Assembly (NCBI RefSeq): GCF_013376155.1
Contig: NZ_JABXXP010000004.1
Location: forward strand, 1-44,399
DNA from: Nguyenibacter vanlangensis
GTDB taxonomy: Bacteria > Pseudomonadota > Alphaproteobacteria > Acetobacterales > Acetobacteraceae
Length of the DNA stretch: 44,399 nucleotides
Direction: 5' to 3'
The notes under the pieces were generated by a model. That model saw only the letters and a list, made by a program, of their open reading frames with translations, had not been told where the DNA came from and made no database searches. Position numbers and translations under genes: made by a program. Every line of letters begins with the position of its first letter. Positions within the stretch are counted from its first letter, which is position 1. Below, piece after piece: positions 23,760 to 32,733 of this stretch.

Positions 23760-25603
23760 AGCGCATATACTCCTGCTTCGTCAGCCGCGTGGGTCGGCGC
23801 AACGATGCCGTGGTGCATGGTGATGAAGCTCGAATTGTCGAGAATGACGGAGCTGTCGCGGACGACCGCAGGCAGCAGGTTGTGCACGAAGAAGCGGGCA
23901 GAGGCGATCTTGCCCTCGTAGAACGTGACGTCCCCGCTCGAGAGGTCTGGCTCCTTCAGGCGCTTTCCTGCGATGACGGCAGCGCGGAGCAGTACCTGCG
24001 CAACCACGCTCGTGCCGAACATGTGCAGGATCCGGGTGCAGTACTGGCCGATGGCTTCCGGAGTGTCGCCGGCCGACACGCTGGCAATATACTCCATCGT
24101 GCGAACGATGGCCTCGAGCGCCGTGGCGCAAGCGGCAAATTCGCGCGCAAGGGACGGCTCGTCGTCCCCCTCGAGGAGAAACGCATTATAGTCCTCGACG
24201 AAATACGCGAGGTTGCGTGATTTCCGCCCAAAGCCGAGCTTGTCACGCACTAGGTCCTGCGCCTGGATGTAATTTGTGCCCTCCCAGATCGACAGGATTC
24301 GAATATCGCGGGCGTATTGTTCGATCGGGAGATCAGCACAATAGCCAACGCCGCCATGCACCTGCATCGACAATTCGGCGACGCGCCAGGCCTGATCGGA
24401 GACGTATGCCTTGACGATCGGGGTGTAGAGCTGCGCCATTTGTGCGTGTCGGGCTGCGAGCTCGGTGTCGCCTGCAGCGCGGGCCGAGGCGGCCGCACTC
24501 AGATTGCCGGTCAGCTTGCCGATCAGGCCGCGGGAGCCCTCGACCAGCCCCTGCATTTCGAGCAGCATGCGCTGGACGTCGGGGTGCTCGATGATGTGGC
24601 AGTGAGGCGCCTTCATGTCGAAGCTTCGCATGAAAGAGCGGCCCTGGACCCGCTTGCGGGCGAAATCCAGCGCGTGGAGATAGGCGCTCGATGCCATGCC
24701 CAGAGCAAACAGGCCTGTGCCCATGCGGGCTTCCTGCATGACCGATTGCAGCTGTAGGAGCCCGATATTTACGCGATCGCCAAGGGCGAAGGCCCGCGTG
24801 GGCCCCTCGGCGCCGAACAGGAGATGGGCGTTGGCACATGCCTTCAAGCCCATCTTCTTCTCGATCTTGGCACAGGTCACGTTATTCGGCGTGAAGGTAC
24901 CATCCTCTTCCGGCCAATATTTTGGAACGAGCAGACACGTCATCTGGTAAGTGCCGGCGCTGCGCGCATTGCTGCGGGCGAGGACGATGTAGACAGTGTT
25001 ATCCGTCATCTCGTGCATGCCTGCCGAGATGAAGATTTTCTCACCCGTCACCAAGTGCAGACCCGAACCGTCCGGTGTCGCGCAAGATGTCACCATCGAC
25101 ACGTCACTGCCCGCCTTGGGTTCCGTGACGCAGAAGCAGGCGTCCCAGTCGAGGGTTTTTAGCTTGGGCAGAAGAGCCTCTTTCTGACGGGGCGTGCCGT
25201 GCTCGCTGATCAGACGGATCGCAGGAATGTTGAAGCCGCCGTAGGTGATGAATGCCGGATTGGCGCCCGACAGTATCTCCATGTTAACCTGCTGGGCCTC
25301 ATACGGGATTACCGTGCCGTGCGTTTCCCGCCAGTAGGTCACGTAACGGCGCCACAGATCGGTAAACACGGTGGGCAGCCGCACTTTTCCACCGTCTTCG
25401 AGGCGTGCCTCCTCCCGATCCGCTTGCATATACGCGGCACCGAGGTGACGCGAGAATTCCTCGGCACGATCGACCAGCATTTCGATGTCGACGCTAGTCA
25501 GACCGTCGTAGGGAGCGTTGGCGAGAACTGAGTCGAGCTTGGCGATTTCATTTAGGTAGAAGGACATCTCGCGGCGGTCGTGCCGGTATGCGTTTTTTGT
25601 CAT
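23756..25603 (-). CDS. Acyl-CoA dehydrogenase, large (DmdC/FadE-like)
   Basis: The 615-aa size and the C-terminal extension place it with the longer DmdC/FadE5-like flavoprotein dehydrogenases. Visible features are CFCVTEPKAGSDVS (FAD/substrate loop), GEKIFISAGMH, QVHGGVGYCADLPIEQYARDIRI and IWEGTNYIQAQDLV with the catalytic-base Glu. It should introduce an alpha,beta double bond in an acyl thioester. It starts 2 bp after the Fe/2OG oxygenase stop and ends in a GTGA overlap with the acyl ligase, an obvious functional partner. Confidence 0.93.
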   Translation of the reverse strand: MTKNAYRHDRREMSFYLNEIAKLDSVLANAPYDGLTSVDIEMLVDRAEEFSRHLGAAYMQADREEARLEDGGKVRLPTVFTDLWRRYVTYWRETHGTVIPYEAQQVNMEILSGANPAFITYGGFNIPAIRLISEHGTPRQKEALLPKLKTLDWDACFCVTEPKAGSDVSMVTSCATPDGSGLHLVTGEKIFISAGMHEMTDNTVYIVLARSNARSAGTYQMTCLLVPKYWPEEDGTFTPNNVTCAKIEKKMGLKACANAHLLFGAEGPTRAFALGDRVNIGLLQLQSVMQEARMGTGLFALGMASSAYLHALDFARKRVQGRSFMRSFDMKAPHCHIIEHPDVQRMLLEMQGLVEGSRGLIGKLTGNLSAAASARAAGDTELAARHAQMAQLYTPIVKAYVSDQAWRVAELSMQVHGGVGYCADLPIEQYARDIRILSIWEGTNYIQAQDLVRDKLGFGRKSRNLAYFVEDYNAFLLEGDDEPSLAREFAACATALEAIVRTMEYIASVSAGDTPEAIGQYCTRILHMFGTSVVAQVLLRAAVIAGKRLKEPDLSSGDVTFYEGKIASARFFVHNLLPAVVRDSSVILDNSSFITMHHGIVAPTHAADEAGVYAL

Positions 25604-25605
25604 GG

Positions 25606-26679
25606 TCAGAATTCCTCATTCGGGAGGTTGTCAAACATGGCCACCTCGATTTCGCGCTCGCCGCTGAAGATATTGCGGCCATGGGCGGTGGAGATGTTGT
25701 CGACGAGCATCACGTCGTCTCTCTCCCAGGGGGTCGCCACGGTGAGTGTGTCGAGTGCCGCGTAGACGGGCTGGAGTTCAGCGTCGATGATGACGCTGCC
25801 GTCGCCCCACGTCACAGTGGTTGGGAGTTTCGCTCCTGGGGGGTAGAGCCGCCTTATCGAACTGCTGAAGTGCCCCAGGGATCGGGGGTTGGCATGGAGC
25901 GTTGCGATCTGGTTGAACCATATGGTCTCGCTCGAAAAGGGATGTTCGATCGTGCCCGGACTTGCGTACGTTATCTCGAGGCTTCCATCATCGCCCCATT
26001 CGAACGATCCGAGATCGGAGCAGATGGCTTCGACTTCCTTACGATCCTTCGTACCGAACGCCATGTCCCAGCTCCGGTGAAAATTCCGGATCGCCGGCGC
26101 GAAGGGGTGGGGCGGCATATCAGGGTGGACGAAGTGCCGACGGTAGATGATTCCAAGGCGATCGAGTTTGTCATTGAAGGTCGCCGGAAGCATCTGCCGC
26201 ATCCGGCGCATGTCGCCCAGCGTGGTCTCCCCGCCCGTCGGTGACGGCTTTACACAATGAAAGACCAGAAGGTCGGGGAAGCTGGGGGCATAGCAGATTT
26301 CCTGATGCAGATGCAGGCGGAAACCGGGCGGCGCGCTCGTTGACGTCAGCACCCGTCCATCCTTCGTAGCGCGGGGGTTGGCAATTCCGCGACAGCCCTC
26401 GGAGAAAGGCATCAGATGATCAAAGAGGGTGCCGAATTGTCTGGTCGTCGTCGGGGCGAAGCCACGAAACAGCATGGCGCCTGCTTCGTTCAGCGCCGCC
26501 ATGACGGCGCCATTGTTGTCACGAAGCCACGTCCGCCATGCTTCCGGGGCCGTTGCCAAGGCGGATCCGGGAAATGGCGTTACCAGCAATGGCATGCCCT
26601 CGCCGAGGCGGCCGCACGAGATACCGGGCGCAAACGGTGTTTCCGACAGAAAACCCCGGCGGGACGTTCTGTTGCTCAT
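25606..26679 (-). CDS. Fe(II)/2-oxoglutarate oxygenase, TauD-like with HxE motif
   Basis: The start at ATG 26679 gives 357 aa. The iron ligands are H125 and E127 (LHLHQEICY) and H333 (STAHGRNIF); R342 nearby may hold 2-oxoglutarate. The HxE form, in place of HxD, is known from clavaminate-synthase/VioC-like members of the TauD superfamily. Such enzymes hydroxylate, desaturate or oxidatively rearrange amino-acid-like substrates, which suits a pathway with a PLP decarboxylase and an ATP-grasp ligase. The N-terminus (NRTSRRGFL) contains a twin Arg but lacks a hydrophobic stretch, so it is not a signal peptide. A 53-bp gap separates it from the ABC-2 permease gene. Confidence 0.85.
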   Translation of the reverse strand: MSNRTSRRGFLSETPFAPGISCGRLGEGMPLLVTPFPGSALATAPEAWRTWLRDNNGAVMAALNEAGAMLFRGFAPTTTRQFGTLFDHLMPFSEGCRGIANPRATKDGRVLTSTSAPPGFRLHLHQEICYAPSFPDLLVFHCVKPSPTGGETTLGDMRRMRQMLPATFNDKLDRLGIIYRRHFVHPDMPPHPFAPAIRNFHRSWDMAFGTKDRKEVEAICSDLGSFEWGDDGSLEITYASPGTIEHPFSSETIWFNQIATLHANPRSLGHFSSSIRRLYPPGAKLPTTVTWGDGSVIIDAELQPVYAALDTLTVATPWERDDVMLVDNISTAHGRNIFSGEREIEVAMFDNLPNEEF

Positions 26680-26732
26680 GAGTTGTCTCCCAAGAATATA
26701 ATGGTTCGTCTTGCGGTCGTGCGACCCTGCTG

Positions 26733-27857
26733 TCAGGAAGCGGGCTGTGACCAGCGGAACAGTCTGATCGACACTGCGAAAAAGAGTGCGGTCCATCCGA
26801 AGATTACGATGATTTTCATCAGGTCTGCTTCGGGCGGGCTGCCGGTGAAAAGGCACTCCCGGAGCGCGGAGACAACGCCATGCACCGGAAGGATCGAGAG
26901 CGCTTTACCCGCCAAGGTCGGAAAATCTTTTAACGGGATGGTCAGGTCACCCAAGAACATCAGCGGGAAGTAGACGAGGTTGCCGATCATCGTTGCGCCG
27001 CCGATGCTCGATGTCCGAGCGCCCAGCGCCAGGCCAAGTGCCAGAAACATGGTCGTGCCGAGGACGATAAGCAGGGCCGCCTCGCTGATGCCTGCCGGCG
27101 TCGCCTTAAACGGCACGCCGTAGAGAAAATGTCCGGCGAGAAGGAGTGCGACCGCCGATGCGATGGCGATGATCGCGCGTGCCGCCAGGAATGAGGCCAG
27201 GAATACCGTTCTCGGAAGCGGCATGCAGGCATAGACCTTGATCGTCTGGGTTTCCCGCAAGGCTGCGAGGGCGACCGACGTCGTCATGATCCCGGTCGAC
27301 ATCATGACCATGACGAGGACGCCGGTCAGGATATACTGGGCATACGAGATCTCGACATTTTTTCCTCCTGCGTTGGTGTAGGCGACGTCGACGACCCGGT
27401 TGGGGCGGGTTCTCGTCGTGTCGAAGACCATGCTGAAATTGCCGATTGCATGGGCGACTGTTCTCACCGCGATCGGAGCACCGAAGCTGTAGGACACGAC
27501 GACACGTGCCGGCTGATCTGGCGCCGCCTGGCCGAAGCCCTTCGGCACTTCTACGCGAACGTTGCTGGCGGCAGTCGGCGCTTTTGCCTGATCGTCGCTC
27601 AGGCGGCGCTCGGTGATTGTCACGTCGCCGGAGGAAAAAACCAAGGGCACGGTGTCGATATATCTGGCCGATGCCGGGCTGTGATCATGATCCACAATCT
27701 CGATGGGGACGTTGCCAAGCCCGCCTTTCGAGCCGAACGCGAACAGCATTACGGTCAGAAGGAAGACGGGGAACACCAGGCTCCAGAAGATCACCGCGCG
27801 GTTGGAAAGCATGATCGTGAGTTCGTTGCGGAGGAGGCGCAGGAATAGGTCAGACAT
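26733..27857 (-). CDS. ABC-2 type transporter permease
   Basis: The 374-aa protein has one N-terminal membrane helix (VIFWSLVFPVFLLTVMLFAF), a periplasmic domain (about residues 45-175) and a C-terminal block of about five helices ending before RLFRWSQPAS. This is the topology of ABC-2 exporters with one long extracytoplasmic loop. The start overlaps the stop of the ABC ATPase by 8 bp, so the two form one exporter. It probably moves the operon's product, or a lipid-linked intermediate, across the inner membrane. Confidence 0.9.
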   Translation of the reverse strand: MSDLFLRLLRNELTIMLSNRAVIFWSLVFPVFLLTVMLFAFGSKGGLGNVPIEIVDHDHSPASARYIDTVPLVFSSGDVTITERRLSDDQAKAPTAASNVRVEVPKGFGQAAPDQPARVVVSYSFGAPIAVRTVAHAIGNFSMVFDTTRTRPNRVVDVAYTNAGGKNVEISYAQYILTGVLVMVMMSTGIMTTSVALAALRETQTIKVYACMPLPRTVFLASFLAARAIIAIASAVALLLAGHFLYGVPFKATPAGISEAALLIVLGTTMFLALGLALGARTSSIGGATMIGNLVYFPLMFLGDLTIPLKDFPTLAGKALSILPVHGVVSALRECLFTGSPPEADLMKIIVIFGWTALFFAVSIRLFRWSQPAS

Positions 27858-28887
27858 ACTCGCCTCCCGCTGCGCAGAACGTCAGAAGATTGCCCAGCCC
27901 CAGCTGAGCAATGGCCACTTCCGTTATTTCGTGGTCCCGCATCACCGCCGTCATCAAGGCGACCAGTTGCTCCCCGCCATAGGCGACCACTAGGCCGGGG
28001 CCGTCCGGAGCCGTTATATGGCGCAATTCGCCGCTCGCGTTGAGGGATGCGGTTACAAAATCCACCATTGCTTTGTCGACGCACCGGATGCTGATCCTGT
28101 GCGAGCCGAGGAGGCGGTCCTTCATATCGGTGACCGGGCCATGATCCCGGACGATCCCGTCTGTCATCCAGATCATCTCGTCCGCCAGTGCGAGTTCTCC
28201 GCTGGAATGGCAGATCATCATGACCGTGGTGCTACCGCGCTCGGAGATCAGTCGTTCGACGGCGCTCGCGAACATTTGATCGAGCCCGGTAAAAGGCTCG
28301 TCCATGAACACGAGGCGGGGGCGATGTGCCCAGGCCATGTAGAGCTTGAAGCGTTGACGCTCACCCTGGGACAGGACGCCAAATGTCTTGTCGGCCAGCG
28401 CCCCGATATCGAGCAACTCGTGCACCTGGGGGGCTGCCTTGCCGTAGAGCAGGGCGTGGGTTGCCACCAGGTCGCGGACCCGAAGCATGCACGGGTAGCC
28501 GGCGGAGAGCAGCTGCACTCCGATATCGCGTCGTGCAGATGTGCTTCGTGCGGCCAGAGTAACAGGCTGGCCCATGATGGACAGGGTGGCAGACGCTTCG
28601 GTGAGCCCGAGGAGGCTTTCCATGAGGCTGGTCTTGCCGGAACCGTTCGGGCCGACAATTGCGAGACAGCGGCCGCTCCCGACCTTCACTTCATTGACCG
28701 ACATTTTAAAGGTCGCACGCTTTAGCGACATCGTCTTAATGTCGATAGCCGTGTCATTGTGCACCGTGCGGTGAGTTTCCGCCGGGGGCAGGATGACCTT
28801 TCTTGCGGCGCTTCGTGGAAACGACCGGCGTCTCCATGGAACCCGGGAGGGTCGCTCCCCGAGATCCTGCACAAATGTGGTGTCCAT
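27850..28887 (-). CDS. ABC transporter ATPase (ABC-2 partner)
   Basis: The 345-aa ATPase has Walker A GPNGSGKT, a Q-loop region (IGVQLLS), signature LSQGERQRF, Walker B LVFMDEP and a switch His in CHSSGEL. About 50 extra N-terminal residues rich in Arg and a C-terminal domain of about 100 residues extend the usual core. The start at 28887 has AGGAA 10 bp upstream. It ends inside the start of the permease gene. Together they form a complete half-by-half exporter. Confidence 0.92.
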   Translation of the reverse strand: MDTTFVQDLGERPSRVPWRRRSFPRSAARKVILPPAETHRTVHNDTAIDIKTMSLKRATFKMSVNEVKVGSGRCLAIVGPNGSGKTSLMESLLGLTEASATLSIMGQPVTLAARSTSARRDIGVQLLSAGYPCMLRVRDLVATHALLYGKAAPQVHELLDIGALADKTFGVLSQGERQRFKLYMAWAHRPRLVFMDEPFTGLDQMFASAVERLISERGSTTVMMICHSSGELALADEMIWMTDGIVRDHGPVTDMKDRLLGSHRISIRCVDKAMVDFVTASLNASGELRHITAPDGPGLVVAYGGEQLVALMTAVMRDHEITEVAIAQLGLGNLLTFCAAGGEYV

Positions 28888-28902
28888 GGCTTCGAATTTC
28901 CT

Positions 28903-30465
28903 TCAGAAGTATTTGACGATACGAGTCAGGACAGCGCCGCTTTGCGGCACGCTGCCGTATTCCCCACGGGTGCTTCCGGCTGTCAGGTTCCCTTGCAGGT
29001 TAACTGCCCAGCCGCCGTGGAAACTGTAGGTTACGGACGCCTGGTAGGCGCCGCTGCCATCGCCGAGGTTTATCTGGGCGATAGCGGAGAGAGACAGGTT
29101 GCGTACGAACGCATCGCTCCAGGCGAACCTGACAAAACCGGTATGTCGCCCCAGGGGATCTTGTTGGTCCACCCCATATTGCCGCACGACCCAGTATGTC
29201 GCGGCACCCAGCCCGCCCGCTTGGCCCGCGCTCGTCAGAAGCTGCATCTTGCCTTTTGTCAGCCCCGCCTCGCTGTAGTCGTATTCGAGCGACAGCGACA
29301 CCTTGGGGAGCAGTGCGTATGTTATGCCGATCGCAAGTTGCTGGCGGAAGCGCTCGCCGCCTCCTCCGATGTCGGGGTCGGGGGTAAACGAGGGCAACAG
29401 TCCCGCCGCAAGAGCATTTGTCAGGGCGTCGCTCACAATCGTGCCGCGGTTCCAGCCCGCCCATTCGGCGTAACCGGTAGCCTTTGAGCTCAGCAAGACG
29501 GCACTGGATGCCCCGAACTTGACTGCGTGCCTGTCATGATAGACGTAGGCGGCCGGGGCAAAGCGGGTAACGCCTGGAAATGTCAGGCGCAGCTCTTCCC
29601 GCCAGTCGGGATTTGTGCGCTCCAGGCCCAGGTCGAAGTTTTCGTCAACAGCAAGATAGTGTTCGTCATGCGACCGCGTCAGCCTGGGAGCGATCGCAGC
29701 GGCCACGTCGATGGTCGGCGTGAAAAGCTCCGCATGGGCCATAAAGGTACCCAGGCGTCGCTCCCGCAGGGCAGTGACGTCGTTCGTATCGACGTTCAGC
29801 ACCGTGGCGGTGCGGAAAAAGTCCGTCGGGTTAAATCCGGAGGCAACACCGGCTTTCAGGTTGAAGCGACCGATGTCGACAAAAAAATGATCTCCCGCTC
29901 CAACGGTGACATAAGCCTCCCGGGTGTCGAACCTAAAATCTCGATAGGGAGTCATGGACGGCGCCTGGTCGGAAAACAGGTTGAAGCCAAAGCCTCCGTG
30001 AAGGGTTATGCTTTTCGCCAGACGCACGTTTTGCCGGATATCGAGATTGACCCAATTAAGCCACGGTATGCCCCGCGCTACGGGAACGGGCGTTCCCCCG
30101 CGGGGCGTGTTGACGATCGTCTCCTCCGTCAGAGCCCAGCGATCCTCGGGGCGGGCATACCTGTGCGCCACAACATGATGAACAGGCGCCTCGGGACCGG
30201 AGGCCTCTGGGATCGCACCTCCTGGCACGGAGAGGCCCACGGCGGGGATGAGGTTCGCCTCGTCTCGGGATGCGGCGCCGGGGCCCGCGCCTGCCAGACC
30301 TCTGGTGGGACCCGGCGCCTTGCCCGCCGCGGTAGCATTACCCGTCGCCCGGGCATGGTGCGCGGCCGGCACGGTCTTTCCCTTGCCAATGGTAGCGGCA
30401 GATGCCGTAATCGGCAGCAGGGCGGTCGGCAGGGCGACGAAAATAACGCGGGTCCCGATTATCAT
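28903..30465 (-). CDS. Predicted outer-membrane beta-barrel protein
   Basis: The start at ATG 30465 yields a signal peptide (MIIGTRVIFVALPTALLPITASAA) and 520 aa. A Pro/Ala/Gly-rich linker (to about residue 90) is followed by alternating polar/hydrophobic strands typical of a barrel, and the chain ends …LTRIVKYF with the terminal aromatic residue required for BAM-dependent insertion. It recalls the DUF1302-like barrels found next to LolA-like proteins, but I cannot confirm the family. Placed between the LolA-like gene and two ABC systems, it may be the outer-membrane exit for the product. Confidence 0.75.
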   Translation of the reverse strand: MIIGTRVIFVALPTALLPITASAATIGKGKTVPAAHHARATGNATAAGKAPGPTRGLAGAGPGAASRDEANLIPAVGLSVPGGAIPEASGPEAPVHHVVAHRYARPEDRWALTEETIVNTPRGGTPVPVARGIPWLNWVNLDIRQNVRLAKSITLHGGFGFNLFSDQAPSMTPYRDFRFDTREAYVTVGAGDHFFVDIGRFNLKAGVASGFNPTDFFRTATVLNVDTNDVTALRERRLGTFMAHAELFTPTIDVAAAIAPRLTRSHDEHYLAVDENFDLGLERTNPDWREELRLTFPGVTRFAPAAYVYHDRHAVKFGASSAVLLSSKATGYAEWAGWNRGTIVSDALTNALAAGLLPSFTPDPDIGGGGERFRQQLAIGITYALLPKVSLSLEYDYSEAGLTKGKMQLLTSAGQAGGLGAATYWVVRQYGVDQQDPLGRHTGFVRFAWSDAFVRNLSLSAIAQINLGDGSGAYQASVTYSFHGGWAVNLQGNLTAGSTRGEYGSVPQSGAVLTRIVKYF

Positions 30466-30490
30466 GGCAACTTCCCGGAAGGCCCCGTTA

Positions 30491-31327
30491 TTATTGGTCG
30501 GCCAGGCGCGCCAGGAAGTCGCGCTCAAACCATTGGTCGGGCACGTCACGGGCAATCGCATCGCTGAAGCGCATGATTGTTGCGAGGCGGGTGTCCACTG
30601 CATCGATGATGATGGCCGTACCTGCGCGGGTCGCGCCCAGCATCGGCGCATAGTCCTTGTAGAAGATGACCTTCAACTCGCGGCCGCTGTCGCTGAAATA
30701 GCGCGCCTTGACCGGACGGCTCGTCTCGCGCTCCACCCAGTAGAGGACGCGGGCATAGGTCGCATCCGGCGCCGCAGCGACCATTTCGAGGCGCCAGCAG
30801 TCACGCTCCGCATGTGCCGCGTCGAGGATCGCGTCCTCGCCGATCGAGGCGGCGTGGTAGTCCCTCGCGTAGTTGACGGAGATGACGTCACCGATGGATG
30901 CCTGGCCGACAAGCCTCTGCTGCGGCGCGATCCGGGTTGTGGACTTCGAATTCTCGTCGTAGAACCACATGTCGTTCCCGTTCTTCAGGAACAGCTTTCC
31001 GGTATCCTGCTCGGGCTCGAGGTAGCGTACGATGCTCGCGAACTCTCCCGTCGACGCCATCACCTTGCCGAACGTCTCGAGAACGACCTGGCTCTGGGTG
31101 ACCCCCGCCCGGTAGTCGACGATCGTGTTCGTCATCCGAAACGGAACGCCGGGGTTGCGGATTGCGTCTGCCTTGGTGACCTCCGCTTCGGCAGATGGTG
31201 CAACGACGTCTGCCAGGGCCGTTCGGGGCGACAAGGCCGGTATCATGGTGAGGCCAAAGGCTCCCAGTATCGAGCGTCGCGACAGCGAAAGCGGGCGGGG
31301 GCGCAGTGTGGCGAAGTTCTTACTCAT
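30491..31327 (-). CDS. LolA-like periplasmic lipid/lipoprotein carrier
   Basis: The 278-aa protein starts with a signal containing SRRSILGAFGL and cleaved near ALA-DV, so export by Tat is possible. The mature domain has the pattern of 'outer membrane lipoprotein-sorting' proteins: TNTIVDYRAG, YLEPEQDTGKLFLKNGNDMWFYDENSKSTTRI and RYFSDSGRELKVIFYKDY. These form a LolA-like half-barrel that holds acyl chains. It lies between the MacB-like ABC pair and the barrel gene, the order expected of a trans-envelope route for a lipidic product. Confidence 0.82.
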   Translation of the reverse strand: MSKNFATLRPRPLSLSRRSILGAFGLTMIPALSPRTALADVVAPSAEAEVTKADAIRNPGVPFRMTNTIVDYRAGVTQSQVVLETFGKVMASTGEFASIVRYLEPEQDTGKLFLKNGNDMWFYDENSKSTTRIAPQQRLVGQASIGDVISVNYARDYHAASIGEDAILDAAHAERDCWRLEMVAAAPDATYARVLYWVERETSRPVKARYFSDSGRELKVIFYKDYAPMLGATRAGTAIIIDAVDTRLATIMRFSDAIARDVPDQWFERDFLARLADQ

Positions 31328-31338
31328 CAGTATTCTCC

Positions 31339-32733
31339 TTAAACGTGCCGCAGGGCGGCAACGACGTTCATGCGGGCGGCGCGGCTGGCGGGGCTGACGG
31401 AGGCGATGCCGGCCACCACGACGAGGATCATCCAGGGTGCGGCAAGCTGGATCGGGGTCGCGGTCAGGTCGAGATGGAAGGCAACCGAATGGCTGGCTCC
31501 CGGCGGCGTCCAGTGGGCCCCGGATCCGTTCAGCAGGAGGGCAATCGCGCCGCCTGCGATAAGCCCGCCAGTCGCACCGATCGAGCCCAGGATCAGGCCC
31601 TCGGCCAGGTACTGGGAGCGGATGGCGCTGCGGCGCACGCCAAGGGCACGCATGGTGCCAATCTCGGCGATGCGCTCCATGACATTCATCGACACGGTGT
31701 TGACGACGGTGAAAAGCGTCACCGCTGCCATTGCCAGCATGACGAAAATGAAGATGCCCGAGTAAAGGCCCACAATCTGCCCGTAGAGCGGATCGAGTTG
31801 CTTGAAGTCATAAATCTCGAGATGTTCGCCCGCCAGGATATTCATCAGACGCTTCCGCGCGATGGGGATGTCCGATGTGTGGCGGAGCTGGATCGTGATC
31901 GCGGACACTTTGTGGATTCCGCGGCCGTAGACGAGCTGCTGGGCGAGGGGGAGGGTCATGATGACAGCGCTGTCGTCGAGCCCTTTGAAGCCTTGCGACT
32001 GTGCTGCCACGACGTCCATCAGCACCACGTTGGGCGCGCCTCCGGCCGTTGAGGCGAGCAGGTTGATGGACTTGAGGTTCGATGGCACTGTGGGGGTTTC
32101 GGCTGCCCCGAGCGAGCGGATCATATCGGCATCTGCCGCGGTCCCGGCGCCCGGCTTTGCCGCGGCGGTCGATGGCGGCAGCGTGGGGCATTGCTCCAGC
32201 CCCAATGCGGTGCACAGCCCGAGGATGCGGGCGAGGCCGGGTCCTACGAAGCCTCTCTGGGTAATTTCGTCGCTCATGTCGACGGCTTCCGGCGCGCGCC
32301 CGATGCCGAGGCCAAATCCGTCCCATGCCCGCATGTGGTCCTGGTCAGACGGTACGAGACCCGTGCCCAGAAATACCTTGCTGCGCTCCGCGGGGTCGTA
32401 GCTGGCAACGCCGAAAACCTGCTGGGAGGGTGTTGCGACCACAACGAGGGGGGCGAGCACCGGATCCTCGCGGATCTGATCGACGATCTTCGCATAGTCG
32501 GCAATGCCGTAAGCTGCGGGATCGCCTGCTCCGAAATCGTAGAACCCCTCACGGTACAGGGTGAGGTGACCACGGCTCTGGACCGTGACAGTCTGATAGC
32601 TGAATACGAGCTGGGCCACGAAGCCGCTCAGGAGCAGCATCACTGCGCCACCGATGCCCACGGCGGCTCCAGTCACGAGCGAGCGTCGCTGGTTCCGGCG
32701 GATATTGCGAACGGCGAGAAAGATACTGTTCAC
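31339..32733 (-). CDS. FtsX/MacB-type ABC permease
   Basis: The start is GTG 32733, which overlaps the ATPase stop as GTGA and gives 464 aa. One N-terminal helix (SLVTGAAVGIGGAVMLLLSGFVAQLVF) is followed by a large periplasmic domain (about 45-325). Three C-terminal helices flank the FtsX-type coupling segment (MNVMERIAEIGTMRALGVRRSAI). Members such as LolC/E and MacB extract lipoproteins or drive periplasmic transport with mechanical force. Its pairing with a LolA-like protein suggests hand-off of a lipid-like product. Confidence 0.9.
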   Translation of the reverse strand: MNSIFLAVRNIRRNQRRSLVTGAAVGIGGAVMLLLSGFVAQLVFSYQTVTVQSRGHLTLYREGFYDFGAGDPAAYGIADYAKIVDQIREDPVLAPLVVVATPSQQVFGVASYDPAERSKVFLGTGLVPSDQDHMRAWDGFGLGIGRAPEAVDMSDEITQRGFVGPGLARILGLCTALGLEQCPTLPPSTAAAKPGAGTAADADMIRSLGAAETPTVPSNLKSINLLASTAGGAPNVVLMDVVAAQSQGFKGLDDSAVIMTLPLAQQLVYGRGIHKVSAITIQLRHTSDIPIARKRLMNILAGEHLEIYDFKQLDPLYGQIVGLYSGIFIFVMLAMAAVTLFTVVNTVSMNVMERIAEIGTMRALGVRRSAIRSQYLAEGLILGSIGATGGLIAGGAIALLLNGSGAHWTPPGASHSVAFHLDLTATPIQLAAPWMILVVVAGIASVSPASRAARMNVVAALRHV

